Shown here in pieces: positions 17,349-25,397 of a DNA stretch of 64,000 nucleotides (position 1 is the stretch's first letter; each line of letters begins with the position of its first letter). The translations under genes were made by a program, and so were the position numbers. Origin of the DNA: Candidatus Fermentibacteraceae bacterium (GTDB lineage Bacteria; Fermentibacterota; Fermentibacteria; Fermentibacterales; JCC-6); the NCBI GenBank assembly GCA_016744855.1, contig JADGDO010000010.1, positions 62,001 to 126,000 on the forward strand. The letters run 5' to 3'. The notes under the pieces were generated by a model. The model had not been told where the DNA came from and did not search any database. It saw nothing but the letters and a program-made list of their open reading frames with translations.

Positions 17349-19142
17349 CTAGTCTCTTTTAAGTACCGCTAAAAATGCCTTCTGTGGTATCATGACTCTA
17401 CCAACCATTTTCATTCTCTTCTTTCCGGCTTTCTGCTTATCCAGAAGTTTTCTCTTCCTGGAGATATCACCACCGTAGCATTTTGCAGTAACATCTTTTC
17501 TTAGAGCGCTGATGGTAGTTCTGGCAATAATTGCACCACCGATTGTTCCCTGAATTGGAATCTTGAACTGCTGCTTAGGTATTGCCTCTTTGAGGTTCTC
17601 GCAGGCGTTCTTCGCCCATGCTTGTGCTCTGTCTCTGTGAACAAGCATCGAGAGTGCATCAACCGGTTCTCCGTTTACAAGAATGTCAACCTTGGCAAGA
17701 TTTCCCGGCTGATATTCAGAAGTCTCGTAATCGAAGCTACCGTATCCCTGCGTGACGGATTTGAGTTTGTCATAGAAGTCATACACGATTTCAGCAAGAG
17801 GCATATCTACCTTAATCTCGACTCGCTTTGCACCCACGTATGTATTTGTGTAATTCTGACCTCTTCTGCCAAGAAGCAGTGTTGTAACAGGGCCGATGTA
17901 TTTGTCCGGCATTATCACAGAAGCCTTGATGTATGGTTCTTCAGTCAGCTCAATGCGTGAAGGGTCTGGGTAGAGATTCGGATTGTCTATGTACACGACC
18001 TGACCGTTAGTAAGACTAACTCTGTAAAGCACCGTAGGAGCTGTAAGAACCAGGCTCATGCCGAATTCTCTCTCAAGCCTCTCCTGGACAACCTCCAGAT
18101 GAAGTAGTCCGAGGAAACCGCACCTGAAGCCGAAACCCAGTCCCACTGAATTCACTTTTTCAAACACGAGCGAGGCATCATTCAATTTAAGTTTGTCCAT
18201 GGCGAGAGCGAGATCATTGTAGTCCTCGCTTGAGATAGGGAACAGACTAGAGAAAACAACAGGTTTCGCCTGCGAAAATCCATCTAGCATCTCTGGAGCA
18301 GGGCTCAGCTTTGTTGTAACTGTTTCACCGCTTCTTACATCACTGACACTCTTTATACCTGCTATCAGATAACCAACATCTCCATTATTCAGCAATTTGC
18401 ATTTCTCTCTCTGAATACCGAGATGCCCAATCTCTTCGATACGATACTCGTTGCCCTGAGACATAAGAAGAATATCCTGATCACTCCTCATAACTCCATC
18501 CACAACTCTGAAGTAGGCTATGACGCCTCTATAGGGGTCAAAAATGCTATCAAACACTCTTGCCCTCAGGGGGGCGTCCGGATCTCCTGAAGGTGCGGGA
18601 ATTCTCTCCATTATTGCGTTAAGAAGTTCATCAACACCCTCACCGGTTTTTGCACTCACCATAATCGCACCGTAGGGATCAAGACCAAGCTCATTCTCAA
18701 TCTCGTACAGAGTCTCGTCAATATTTGCCGATGGAAGATCAATTTTGTTCACAACGGGAATTATTTCCAGATCCTGTTCCATCGCTTTATAAAGGTTAGC
18801 TACTGTTTGTGCTTCAACTCCCTGGGCGGCGTCAACAACCAGAAGAGCTCCTTCGCAGGAAGCAAGTGCCCGACTGACTTCGTAACTGAAATCAACATGA
18901 CCGGGTGTATCTATCAGGTTCAACTGGAATTTTTCACCTGCTTTGTTTTCCCGATACATTGTAACTGCAGTGCTTTTTATGGTGATGCCGCGCTCACGTT
19001 CGATGTCCATAGAATCAAGCATCTGATTGTGGAATTCTCTATCAGTCACCGAGTTGGTGGCCTGTAGAAGCCTGTCAGCAAGCGTTGATTTGCCATGATC
19101 AATGTGCGCGATAATACAAAAATTTCGGATATTTTTTAGCAA
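17349..19142 (-). CDS. lepA: Elongation factor 4 (LepA), ribosome back-translocase
   Basis: 597 residues from TTG 19140-19142, chosen since GGAGGA lies 6 bases ahead and the family starts right before KNIRNFCIIAHIDHGKST. G motifs AHIDHGKST, DTPGH and NKIDLP are intact; the C-terminus has the EF4-specific GGDISRKRKLLDKQKAGKK segment. A membrane-associated GTPase that back-translocates stalled ribosomes. First gene of an operon with a lipoprotein, VOC protein, hemW and perhaps tRNA-Arg. Divergent from the acetyltransferase gene across 76 bases. Confidence 0.96.
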   Translation of the reverse strand: MLKNIRNFCIIAHIDHGKSTLADRLLQATNSVTDREFHNQMLDSMDIERERGITIKSTAVTMYRENKAGEKFQLNLIDTPGHVDFSYEVSRALASCEGALLVVDAAQGVEAQTVANLYKAMEQDLEIIPVVNKIDLPSANIDETLYEIENELGLDPYGAIMVSAKTGEGVDELLNAIMERIPAPSGDPDAPLRARVFDSIFDPYRGVIAYFRVVDGVMRSDQDILLMSQGNEYRIEEIGHLGIQREKCKLLNNGDVGYLIAGIKSVSDVRSGETVTTKLSPAPEMLDGFSQAKPVVFSSLFPISSEDYNDLALAMDKLKLNDASLVFEKVNSVGLGFGFRCGFLGLLHLEVVQERLEREFGMSLVLTAPTVLYRVSLTNGQVVYIDNPNLYPDPSRIELTEEPYIKASVIMPDKYIGPVTTLLLGRRGQNYTNTYVGAKRVEIKVDMPLAEIVYDFYDKLKSVTQGYGSFDYETSEYQPGNLAKVDILVNGEPVDALSMLVHRDRAQAWAKNACENLKEAIPKQQFKIPIQGTIGGAIIARTTISALRKDVTAKCYGGDISRKRKLLDKQKAGKKRMKMVGRVMIPQKAFLAVLKRD

Positions 19143-19218
19143 GTTTTTCCTCCTGTGTTGTGTGTAATATGTTTGGTATTCGGTTGTCATTCCAAACTGC
19201 TTCAAAAGGGGGAAAGAA

Positions 19219-19731
19219 ATGCCCATTTTCAAGAAGGATAAAAAGAGCAAAGAAAAGCCTCAGGTAACCCCTGAGAATCCAAGGCAGATTATCAATAACT
19301 GCAAAATCGGTGAAGGAACCAAAGTCTGGAACTTCGTGAACATCTACGGATGTGAAATCGGAAGAGACAGCATGGTGGGATGCTTCTGTGAAATCCAAAA
19401 AGGTGTCAAGATCGGTGATCGTACCCGTATCCAGAGTCACACATTTATCTGTGAACTCGTTGAGATCGGAAGCGACTGCTTTATCGGTCATGGTGTCATG
19501 TTCATTAATGATGTTTATCCACCACAACCTGATCCGTCAGAGTGGAAGAAGACAGTAATTGAAGACGGAGCAAGTATTGGTTCAAATGCGACTATCCTTC
19601 CAGTTAAGATAGGGAAAGGTGCTATCATCGGTGCTGGTGCTGTTGTAACAAAAGATGTTCCTGCAGGAGCAGTAGTTGCCGGTAATCCGGCAAGTTTCAT
19701 CAGATACCGTGATGGCATGAAAGGGGAGTAA
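19219..19731 (+). CDS. Hexapeptide-repeat acyltransferase (WbpD/WlbB-like)
   Basis: 170 residues forming a left-handed beta helix: NNCKIGEGTKVWNFVNIYGC, EIGRDSMVGCFCEIQKGVKI, GDRTRIQSHTFICE, then GSDCFIGHGVMFINDVYP and the closing PVKIGKGAIIGAGAVVTKDV with GNPASFIRYR. The pattern with an N-terminal Lys-rich leader resembles UDP-sugar N-acetyltransferases that make diacetamido sugars for surface glycans; the precise substrate is a guess. ATG with GGGGGAAAG. Six bases upstream of the glucan phosphorylase gene, probably cotranscribed. Confidence 0.8.
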   Translation: MPIFKKDKKSKEKPQVTPENPRQIINNCKIGEGTKVWNFVNIYGCEIGRDSMVGCFCEIQKGVKIGDRTRIQSHTFICELVEIGSDCFIGHGVMFINDVYPPQPDPSEWKKTVIEDGASIGSNATILPVKIGKGAIIGAGAVVTKDVPAGAVVAGNPASFIRYRDGMKGE

Positions 19732-19737
19732 CTTCTT

Positions 19738-22284
19738 TTGAGATCAAGGATATACAGAGTAGTCCCCAGAATTCCAGAAAAACTCAGTGAACTTAAGAAA
19801 GTAACTGAGAATGCCTGGTGGAGCTGGAACAAAAAAGCTATCGACCTATTCCGTTCTATGGATCAGGACCTGTGGGAAAAAACAGACCACAACCCAACAC
19901 TGCTTCTCGGTAGAATCAGTCAATCCAGAATGGAAGAATTATCAGAAGATCCGGTGTTTCTATCCGCTTTAGACAAGGTTTCCAGCATGATGAAAGAGTA
20001 TCTTGCAAGACCGACCTGGTTTAGCAAACATCACTCTGATGCTCTTGGTCAGGGGGAGGTTATCGCCTACTTCTCTGCGGAATTCGGTCTTCATGAAAGC
20101 CTTCCAATCTACTCCGGTGGTCTCGGGGTACTTGCCGGTGATACTCTAAAAAGCACCAGCGACCTTGGTCTTCCTATCGTAGGAATTTCAATGCTCTACA
20201 GGCTCGGTTACTTCAACCAATACTTGAACAGTGATGGCTGGCAACAGGAAAGCTATTCTGTAAATGATTACTCGAATATGCCCGTAGAGAGAGTTCGCGA
20301 CCAAAGCGGTAACGCTATCACAATTGTTGTTCCAATGGGCGACAACAGGGTTCATGCGGCCATCTGGGAGATAAAGGTTGGGCGAGTCAGGCTTCTCCTC
20401 CTTGATACAAATCTTCCGGAGAACAATCCTTCAAACCGCGAAATAACAAGCCAGCTCTACGGTGGAGACAAGGAAATGCGGATTCGCCAGGAAATTCTCC
20501 TCGGCGCTGGAGGCATAATGGCCCTGAGGGCAATGGGGCTAACACCGGTTGTCAGACACATAAACGAAGGGCATTCCGGATTTCTTATCGTTGAAATGAT
20601 AGCACACTACATTGAAACGGGTCTCTCCTTCGCAGAAGCCAGAGAAATGGTTACAGCCGGAAATGTATTCACAACACACACACCCGTTCCGGCTGGTAAT
20701 GAGGAGTTTGATCATAGTCTTGTTCTGCAGTACCTCCGCCCCTATCTGGACAGGATTGGTTTGAACAATCAGGCATTCCTTAAATTCGGTAACCACTCTT
20801 CTTCAGAAAACTTCTCGATGACAGTCTTTGCCCTCAATTTCTCAAGAAAAGCAAATGGTGTAAGCAAGTTGCACGGTGAAGTCTCCAGAAACATCTGGAG
20901 AACTGTATGGCCAAGATTACCTGAAACTGAAATCCCGGTAGGTCACGTAACAAACGGGGTTCATGAAAACACATGGGTTTCGGGTGAAATACGAAGGCTT
21001 CTCGATAGATATGTTGGAAACACCTCCCCCCAGAATCCAGATCAGGAAAATTTCTGGAAAAAGATAGCAAGAATACCTGATTCTGAATTGTGGCAGGCAC
21101 ACGAAAGACTCAGAGCCCGTCTAGTTGGTTATGCAAGAGTGCAATGGAGCAACCAGCTCGAGAGCATGGGAATCAGAGGTCTTCCACAGCAGAACATGCC
21201 GGTGCTTAACCCGGATACACTTACAATTGGTTTTGCTCGAAGATTTGCAACATACAAAAGAGCCTCACTGCTTCTCAGTGATCTCGACCGTTTATCAGAT
21301 CTTCTAAACAACACCACTAGGCCAGTTCAGGTAATCTTTGCCGGCAAAGCACATCCACATGACAACGGTGGCAAGGACCTGATAAGAGAAATATTCCACG
21401 CTTCTCTGAACAAGAACCTTTACGGTAAGTTGGTTTACCTCTCAGATTACAATATGGACATGGCCAGGTACATGGTGCAGGGCGTTGACATTTGGCTGAA
21501 TACTCCAAGAATTCCCATGGAAGCAAGTGGAACAAGCGGTATGAAGGCAGCCATGAACGGTGTACCTCATTGCAGCGTACTTGATGGATGGTGGGCAGAG
21601 GGTTACCGCGCGGACAGAGGCTGGGCCATCGGCAACGGGGAGACTTACAAAGACCCTGCTGTTCAGGACAGAATTGAAGCCAAAGCGCTGTACGACCTCC
21701 TTGAAAATATGATAACTCCTCTCTTCCATGAAAGAGGAAGCGGTGGAATTCCTGTGGGCTGGACTGCTATGATGAAGCAATCCATGTACATGGCACTATC
21801 TGAGTTCAACACAAACAGAATGGTTGCCGAGTACACTAATAACTACTACATGCCTGCACTGAGTTTCTCCAGAACCCTTGGTGTTAACAACATGGAGGGG
21901 GCCAAAGAACTTGCCAACTGGAAAGAAGCTGTTCGGGAAAAATGGCATGGAATCGCAATAGAAGGAGTCGATCCAGAAGAAACCAATGAGACACTTACTG
22001 TTGGTGACAAAATTGAAGTAACCGCAAGGTTAAGGGCACCTGGGCTCAGTGCAGATGATCTCTCTGTAGAAACACAATTCGGTGAAGCCTCAGGTGACAA
22101 CTGGCTCTCGGGAAGAACCTCAACGGTCCTTCAATTCACTCACGAGGAGAATGGTGTTCTATTCTTTAAGGGTTCTATTTCATGTACCGAAGCGGGAAAA
22201 TTTGGTTTTACTGTAAGAGTATTACCAGCACATCCCAAATATGGCAGGGTTGTTGAACCGGGTCTTGTTCACTGGTGGGAATAG
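19738..22284 (+). CDS. glgP: Alpha-glucan (glycogen) phosphorylase
   Basis: 848 residues, TTG start behind GGGGAG. N-terminal DUF3417-like segment (VTENAWWSWNKKAIDLFRSM), then the phosphorylase core: HINEGHSGFL, VTAGNVFTTHTPVPAGNEEF, VGHVTNGVHENTWV, FARRFATYKRA, and the pyridoxal-phosphate site EASGTSGMKAAMNG whose Lys binds PLP. It releases glucose-1-phosphate from storage glucan. The short, DUF3417-bearing type is that of Thermotoga-like alpha-glucan phosphorylases, longer at the C-terminus by a beta domain. It converges with, and overlaps by 16 bases, the lipoprotein gene at 22269. Confidence 0.94.
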   Translation: MRSRIYRVVPRIPEKLSELKKVTENAWWSWNKKAIDLFRSMDQDLWEKTDHNPTLLLGRISQSRMEELSEDPVFLSALDKVSSMMKEYLARPTWFSKHHSDALGQGEVIAYFSAEFGLHESLPIYSGGLGVLAGDTLKSTSDLGLPIVGISMLYRLGYFNQYLNSDGWQQESYSVNDYSNMPVERVRDQSGNAITIVVPMGDNRVHAAIWEIKVGRVRLLLLDTNLPENNPSNREITSQLYGGDKEMRIRQEILLGAGGIMALRAMGLTPVVRHINEGHSGFLIVEMIAHYIETGLSFAEAREMVTAGNVFTTHTPVPAGNEEFDHSLVLQYLRPYLDRIGLNNQAFLKFGNHSSSENFSMTVFALNFSRKANGVSKLHGEVSRNIWRTVWPRLPETEIPVGHVTNGVHENTWVSGEIRRLLDRYVGNTSPQNPDQENFWKKIARIPDSELWQAHERLRARLVGYARVQWSNQLESMGIRGLPQQNMPVLNPDTLTIGFARRFATYKRASLLLSDLDRLSDLLNNTTRPVQVIFAGKAHPHDNGGKDLIREIFHASLNKNLYGKLVYLSDYNMDMARYMVQGVDIWLNTPRIPMEASGTSGMKAAMNGVPHCSVLDGWWAEGYRADRGWAIGNGETYKDPAVQDRIEAKALYDLLENMITPLFHERGSGGIPVGWTAMMKQSMYMALSEFNTNRMVAEYTNNYYMPALSFSRTLGVNNMEGAKELANWKEAVREKWHGIAIEGVDPEETNETLTVGDKIEVTARLRAPGLSADDLSVETQFGEASGDNWLSGRTSTVLQFTHEENGVLFFKGSISCTEAGKFGFTVRVLPAHPKYGRVVEPGLVHWWE

Positions 22285-23297
22285 ATATAAACTCTTCCTG
22301 CATTTTTAGATAATACGATAATGGTCTGGCCGTCTTGAGTAGAGAAGGCCAGATCAGCTGACTGTAAGCAGAAGAGAGATGGAGCGAATACTAAATTCTG
22401 CGAGTTGAGAATAGAAATTCTGTTATCAGTTCTCCTCGGAGCAATCACAACATCAGTTCCAGGGACAATATCGCACTCCCTGTAGGGATTAATTGAGCTT
22501 ATCTCATCAATCAACTCACGGTTGTTGCCATCATAAAGAAATACTTTGGGATCGATCGAGTACTGATTGAATACGACAATGTTTCCACTGTTGTTATAAA
22601 TAAATGGCCCTGACCTTTCGGTAAGGTGCAGAGTATCAATCAGTTCCATAGTATTGACATCTATCTCAAGAAGATAGTTTTTACTGGAATTGCTCACCAG
22701 CAGTTTCTGGCCATCTGTAGATATTGCAGACCTGGTTATTGGCCATTCAGTGGCAAACTCACCCAAAATTGAACCAGTAGAAACATCTATTTTTCTCACC
22801 AACCACTCCGGTCCTAAAAAAGACACTACCAGACTGGAGTTTCCTTCAGCAAGAAACATATCTGAAATGATTGACTCAGAATCATATATCAATTCAGGAG
22901 CTTGGTCCGGCAGCTGAACTCTAAAGATGCTGCCCTCGCTGATATTCTCAATGAAGACAATGCCGGATACGCTGTTGAGAACGAACTTGCCCGGTCTGAA
23001 ATTGAGATGGAGAGTATCCTTGGTAACTGGAAAAGGAGTCAAGTCGAGATAGTTATCCTCTAGAGAAAATGATTCGAGAATATCAGCTTCCGTGTCAAGA
23101 ATGTATACCCTTCCATCAATCGTAAACCCACCTGAAATCAAACTGGATATTACGGCATAACCAGTGAGTGTTGATGGGTATTCAGGGTTAACATACTGTG
23201 CCATACCTGCCGGGCTAACAGAGTCTGTGCAGGCAACCAAGAGAAGAAGTACAGCAAGAATGAATGTAAGCAAACTAAAATTCATTTTCATACACAT
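22269..23297 (-). CDS. Paralogous propeller lipoprotein 3 of 3
   Basis: 342 residues from ATG 23295-23297 (GGAAGGG ribosome site). Signal peptide ends in a lipobox (LLVAC), followed by the family mark DSVSPAGMAQYVNPEYPSTL. The remainder has repeated beta strands such as IFRVQLPDQAPELIYDSESI and LLEIDVNTMELIDTLHL, like a YVTN/WD-type beta-propeller. It overlaps the upstream paralogue by about 23 bases. Third in a tandem of three; aligned over its full length with its neighbour (INPYRECDIVPGTDVVIAPR vs INPYKTCFLMPGTDVVLAPR). Function unknown; divergent TonB receptor nearby suggests a cell-surface role. Confidence 0.78.
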   Translation of the reverse strand: MCMKMNFSLLTFILAVLLLLVACTDSVSPAGMAQYVNPEYPSTLTGYAVISSLISGGFTIDGRVYILDTEADILESFSLEDNYLDLTPFPVTKDTLHLNFRPGKFVLNSVSGIVFIENISEGSIFRVQLPDQAPELIYDSESIISDMFLAEGNSSLVVSFLGPEWLVRKIDVSTGSILGEFATEWPITRSAISTDGQKLLVSNSSKNYLLEIDVNTMELIDTLHLTERSGPFIYNNSGNIVVFNQYSIDPKVFLYDGNNRELIDEISSINPYRECDIVPGTDVVIAPRRTDNRISILNSQNLVFAPSLFCLQSADLAFSTQDGQTIIVLSKNAGRVYIYSHQ

Positions 23298-24309
23298 ACG
23301 CCCTTCCAAGCGACTTGCAGAAAACTAAAATATTCTGGTTGGATGGAGATGAAATTGCAAGATCTGGATAGGAAAAGCAAAACATGGATGGAGCAAATAT
23401 CATGTTCTCAGTGTTCAAAACTGAAACCCTGTTATCTGATCTTCTAGGGGCAAGGACTACATCGGTTCCCGGCATAAGAAAGCAGGTCTTGTATGGGTTA
23501 ATGGTCCGAATATAGTTTAGAACTGATTTGCTCTGGCCATCTATCAGATATGCGCTGGGACGAATAGTGTATTGATTGAATACTACGATGTTTCCACTGG
23601 TGTTATAAAGGAAGGGGCCGATCCTCTCAGGCATCGGAATAGAATCCACCTTCTCAAAAGAGTTAGCATCTATCTCAATCAGGTATTTCATGGATGAATT
23701 ACTCAATAGCAATCTGTTATCATCAACAGAAATTGCAGCTCTGGTAATTGGCCAGCTTGCCGAAAACTCATTTTCTACAGCTCCTGTATTTGCATTGATT
23801 TTTTTCACTGCCCATTCCGGGCCGAGAAGGCAAATGATAATTGAAGCTCCATTTTCAACAGAGAAAATGCTTGTAATAATTGACTCATTTTCATAGAGCA
23901 ACCTGGGTGGTTCAGTAGTAGTTATGTCCATGACATATAGATCATTAGAGACACTATGTGAAAGATAAAGAGATGCAGATGACTCATCAAAACAACTGAA
24001 TCCGGGAGAGATTCCTAACTGCAATGTATCTTTATGAACAAGGCTGTCCGGATCTTCAAGGTTGGGATCTGATACAGAAAAAGAGATAGCTGCCTGATTC
24101 GTTTTATCGAGAACAAAGACTCTTTCCTGATAGTAAAAAACTCCGGAAAACTGTGAATTGATTGCTGCATAGCCGAAAAGGCTGGATGGATACTCCGGAT
24201 TTTCATACTCTGCAAGCCCTGCTGGCTCGAGTGAGTCTACACAGCCGGCACAAATCAAAATAGAGAACAAAACAGACAAGACAACAATGCTATGTAAATG
24301 CTTAACCAT
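23275..24309 (-). CDS. Paralogous propeller lipoprotein 2 of 3
   Basis: 344 residues. Signal with lipobox LICAGC, then DSLEPAGLAEYENPEYPSSL. Same beta-repeat organisation as its neighbours, including RLLLSNSSMKYLIEIDANSF, NTSGNIVVFNQYTI and RRSDNRVSVLNTENMIFAPS. Starts one base after the first paralogue ends, so the three genes form one transcript. Closest in sequence to the third copy, suggesting that duplication was the later of two. Confidence 0.8.
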   Translation of the reverse strand: MVKHLHSIVVLSVLFSILICAGCVDSLEPAGLAEYENPEYPSSLFGYAAINSQFSGVFYYQERVFVLDKTNQAAISFSVSDPNLEDPDSLVHKDTLQLGISPGFSCFDESSASLYLSHSVSNDLYVMDITTTEPPRLLYENESIITSIFSVENGASIIICLLGPEWAVKKINANTGAVENEFSASWPITRAAISVDDNRLLLSNSSMKYLIEIDANSFEKVDSIPMPERIGPFLYNTSGNIVVFNQYTIRPSAYLIDGQSKSVLNYIRTINPYKTCFLMPGTDVVLAPRRSDNRVSVLNTENMIFAPSMFCFSYPDLAISSPSNQNILVFCKSLGRAYVYENEF

Positions 24310-24310
24310 G

Positions 24311-25333
24311 TTATTCTCCTTTTATAAAAACAAAAGCATGCCCCGGGGTGGTTCTTGCTGTTATTGTAATAATATAGTCTCGATCTTGAGAAACACAAAT
24401 TGCTCCGATTCTATTGGACTGCGGAATTGAATTTGCGAAAATCATGTTGTCCATATTAAGCACAGAGACTCTTTCATCCTGGTTTCTGGGCAAAAGCAAT
24501 GTGTTGGTACCGGGAATTCTCTGAGATACCAGATATGAATTCAAAGGTCTTGAAGAATACTCCAATCTTCCCGTCTCCGAACTAACCCTGACCATGTATG
24601 GCCTGCTGGAAGCAGCATCGAGTGCGACAATGCTTCTGGAATCAGACGAGAAAGACATTGTTCCGATTCGCATCGGTAAACTAAGTGTATCCATTGGAGA
24701 AAGGTCATCAGTATCGAAGAGATATATCTCGTTTCTGCCTGAATTTGCAACAGCAACAATTTTATCGTCAGGGGAAAGTGCCAGTCGCAAAACAGGCCAA
24801 TCTATAGAAACACTGGAAATCTGCTCCCAGGTGGTAGTGGAAACAGACTCAAGCTGCCAGGGAATGCCTGAAGACCCGAGATACAGTGTCTCTCCGTCAG
24901 AGGAAAGCTGGATTGTTTTTATTGATGAATCGCTGGTGTAGACTTTTTTCCATCTCAGTGTTTCAGTATTGACTGAGTAGAGATCATTATAGTTGTGATG
25001 GGTAACATATATCTCATTTCCGGCGAGGGGAGAAACCAATAGACCGGGAGAAAAATCGACTTGGAGTGTGTCACATACATTGGGATTCACAAGTGCTTCA
25101 GAAACATCCTTGTACCAGATTCTCTGGTTCACCGGTTCAGATATCCAGACAGTGGAGCTGCCATTGGAAAAAACAGCTGCAAACGGATCCTCACCGCAAT
25201 AAAAATACCCCTTAAGCAAGTCTGAATAAGGTGGATTCTCGTATTCTGAGGAACCCGCAGGGCTCGTTGCAGTGCAACCGATTGCACACAACATAAAGCA
25301 GACAATAAGTAAGAATATACCCCAGAATTTCAA
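24311..25333 (-). CDS. Paralogous propeller lipoprotein 1 of 3
   Basis: 340 residues from a TTG start (GAGGTAG upstream). Signal with lipobox CAIGC, then TSPAGSSEYENPPYSDLLKG. More diverged than the other two, but keeps VSVLNMDNMIFANS, the PGTNTLLLPRNQDERVSVLN equivalent and a clear propeller-like repeat (LALSPDDKIVAVANSGRNEI). First gene of the triplet and divergent from the TonB-dependent receptor, whose start is only 64 bases away, so a shared regulatory region is likely. Confidence 0.8.
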   Translation of the reverse strand: MKFWGIFLLIVCFMLCAIGCTATSPAGSSEYENPPYSDLLKGYFYCGEDPFAAVFSNGSSTVWISEPVNQRIWYKDVSEALVNPNVCDTLQVDFSPGLLVSPLAGNEIYVTHHNYNDLYSVNTETLRWKKVYTSDSSIKTIQLSSDGETLYLGSSGIPWQLESVSTTTWEQISSVSIDWPVLRLALSPDDKIVAVANSGRNEIYLFDTDDLSPMDTLSLPMRIGTMSFSSDSRSIVALDAASSRPYMVRVSSETGRLEYSSRPLNSYLVSQRIPGTNTLLLPRNQDERVSVLNMDNMIFANSIPQSNRIGAICVSQDRDYIITITARTTPGHAFVFIKGE

Positions 25334-25397
25334 AGACTACCTCTTTTCATCAATTAAAGCAATATATTGGAACAAACAATCTGAGGGGAGCTCCATC

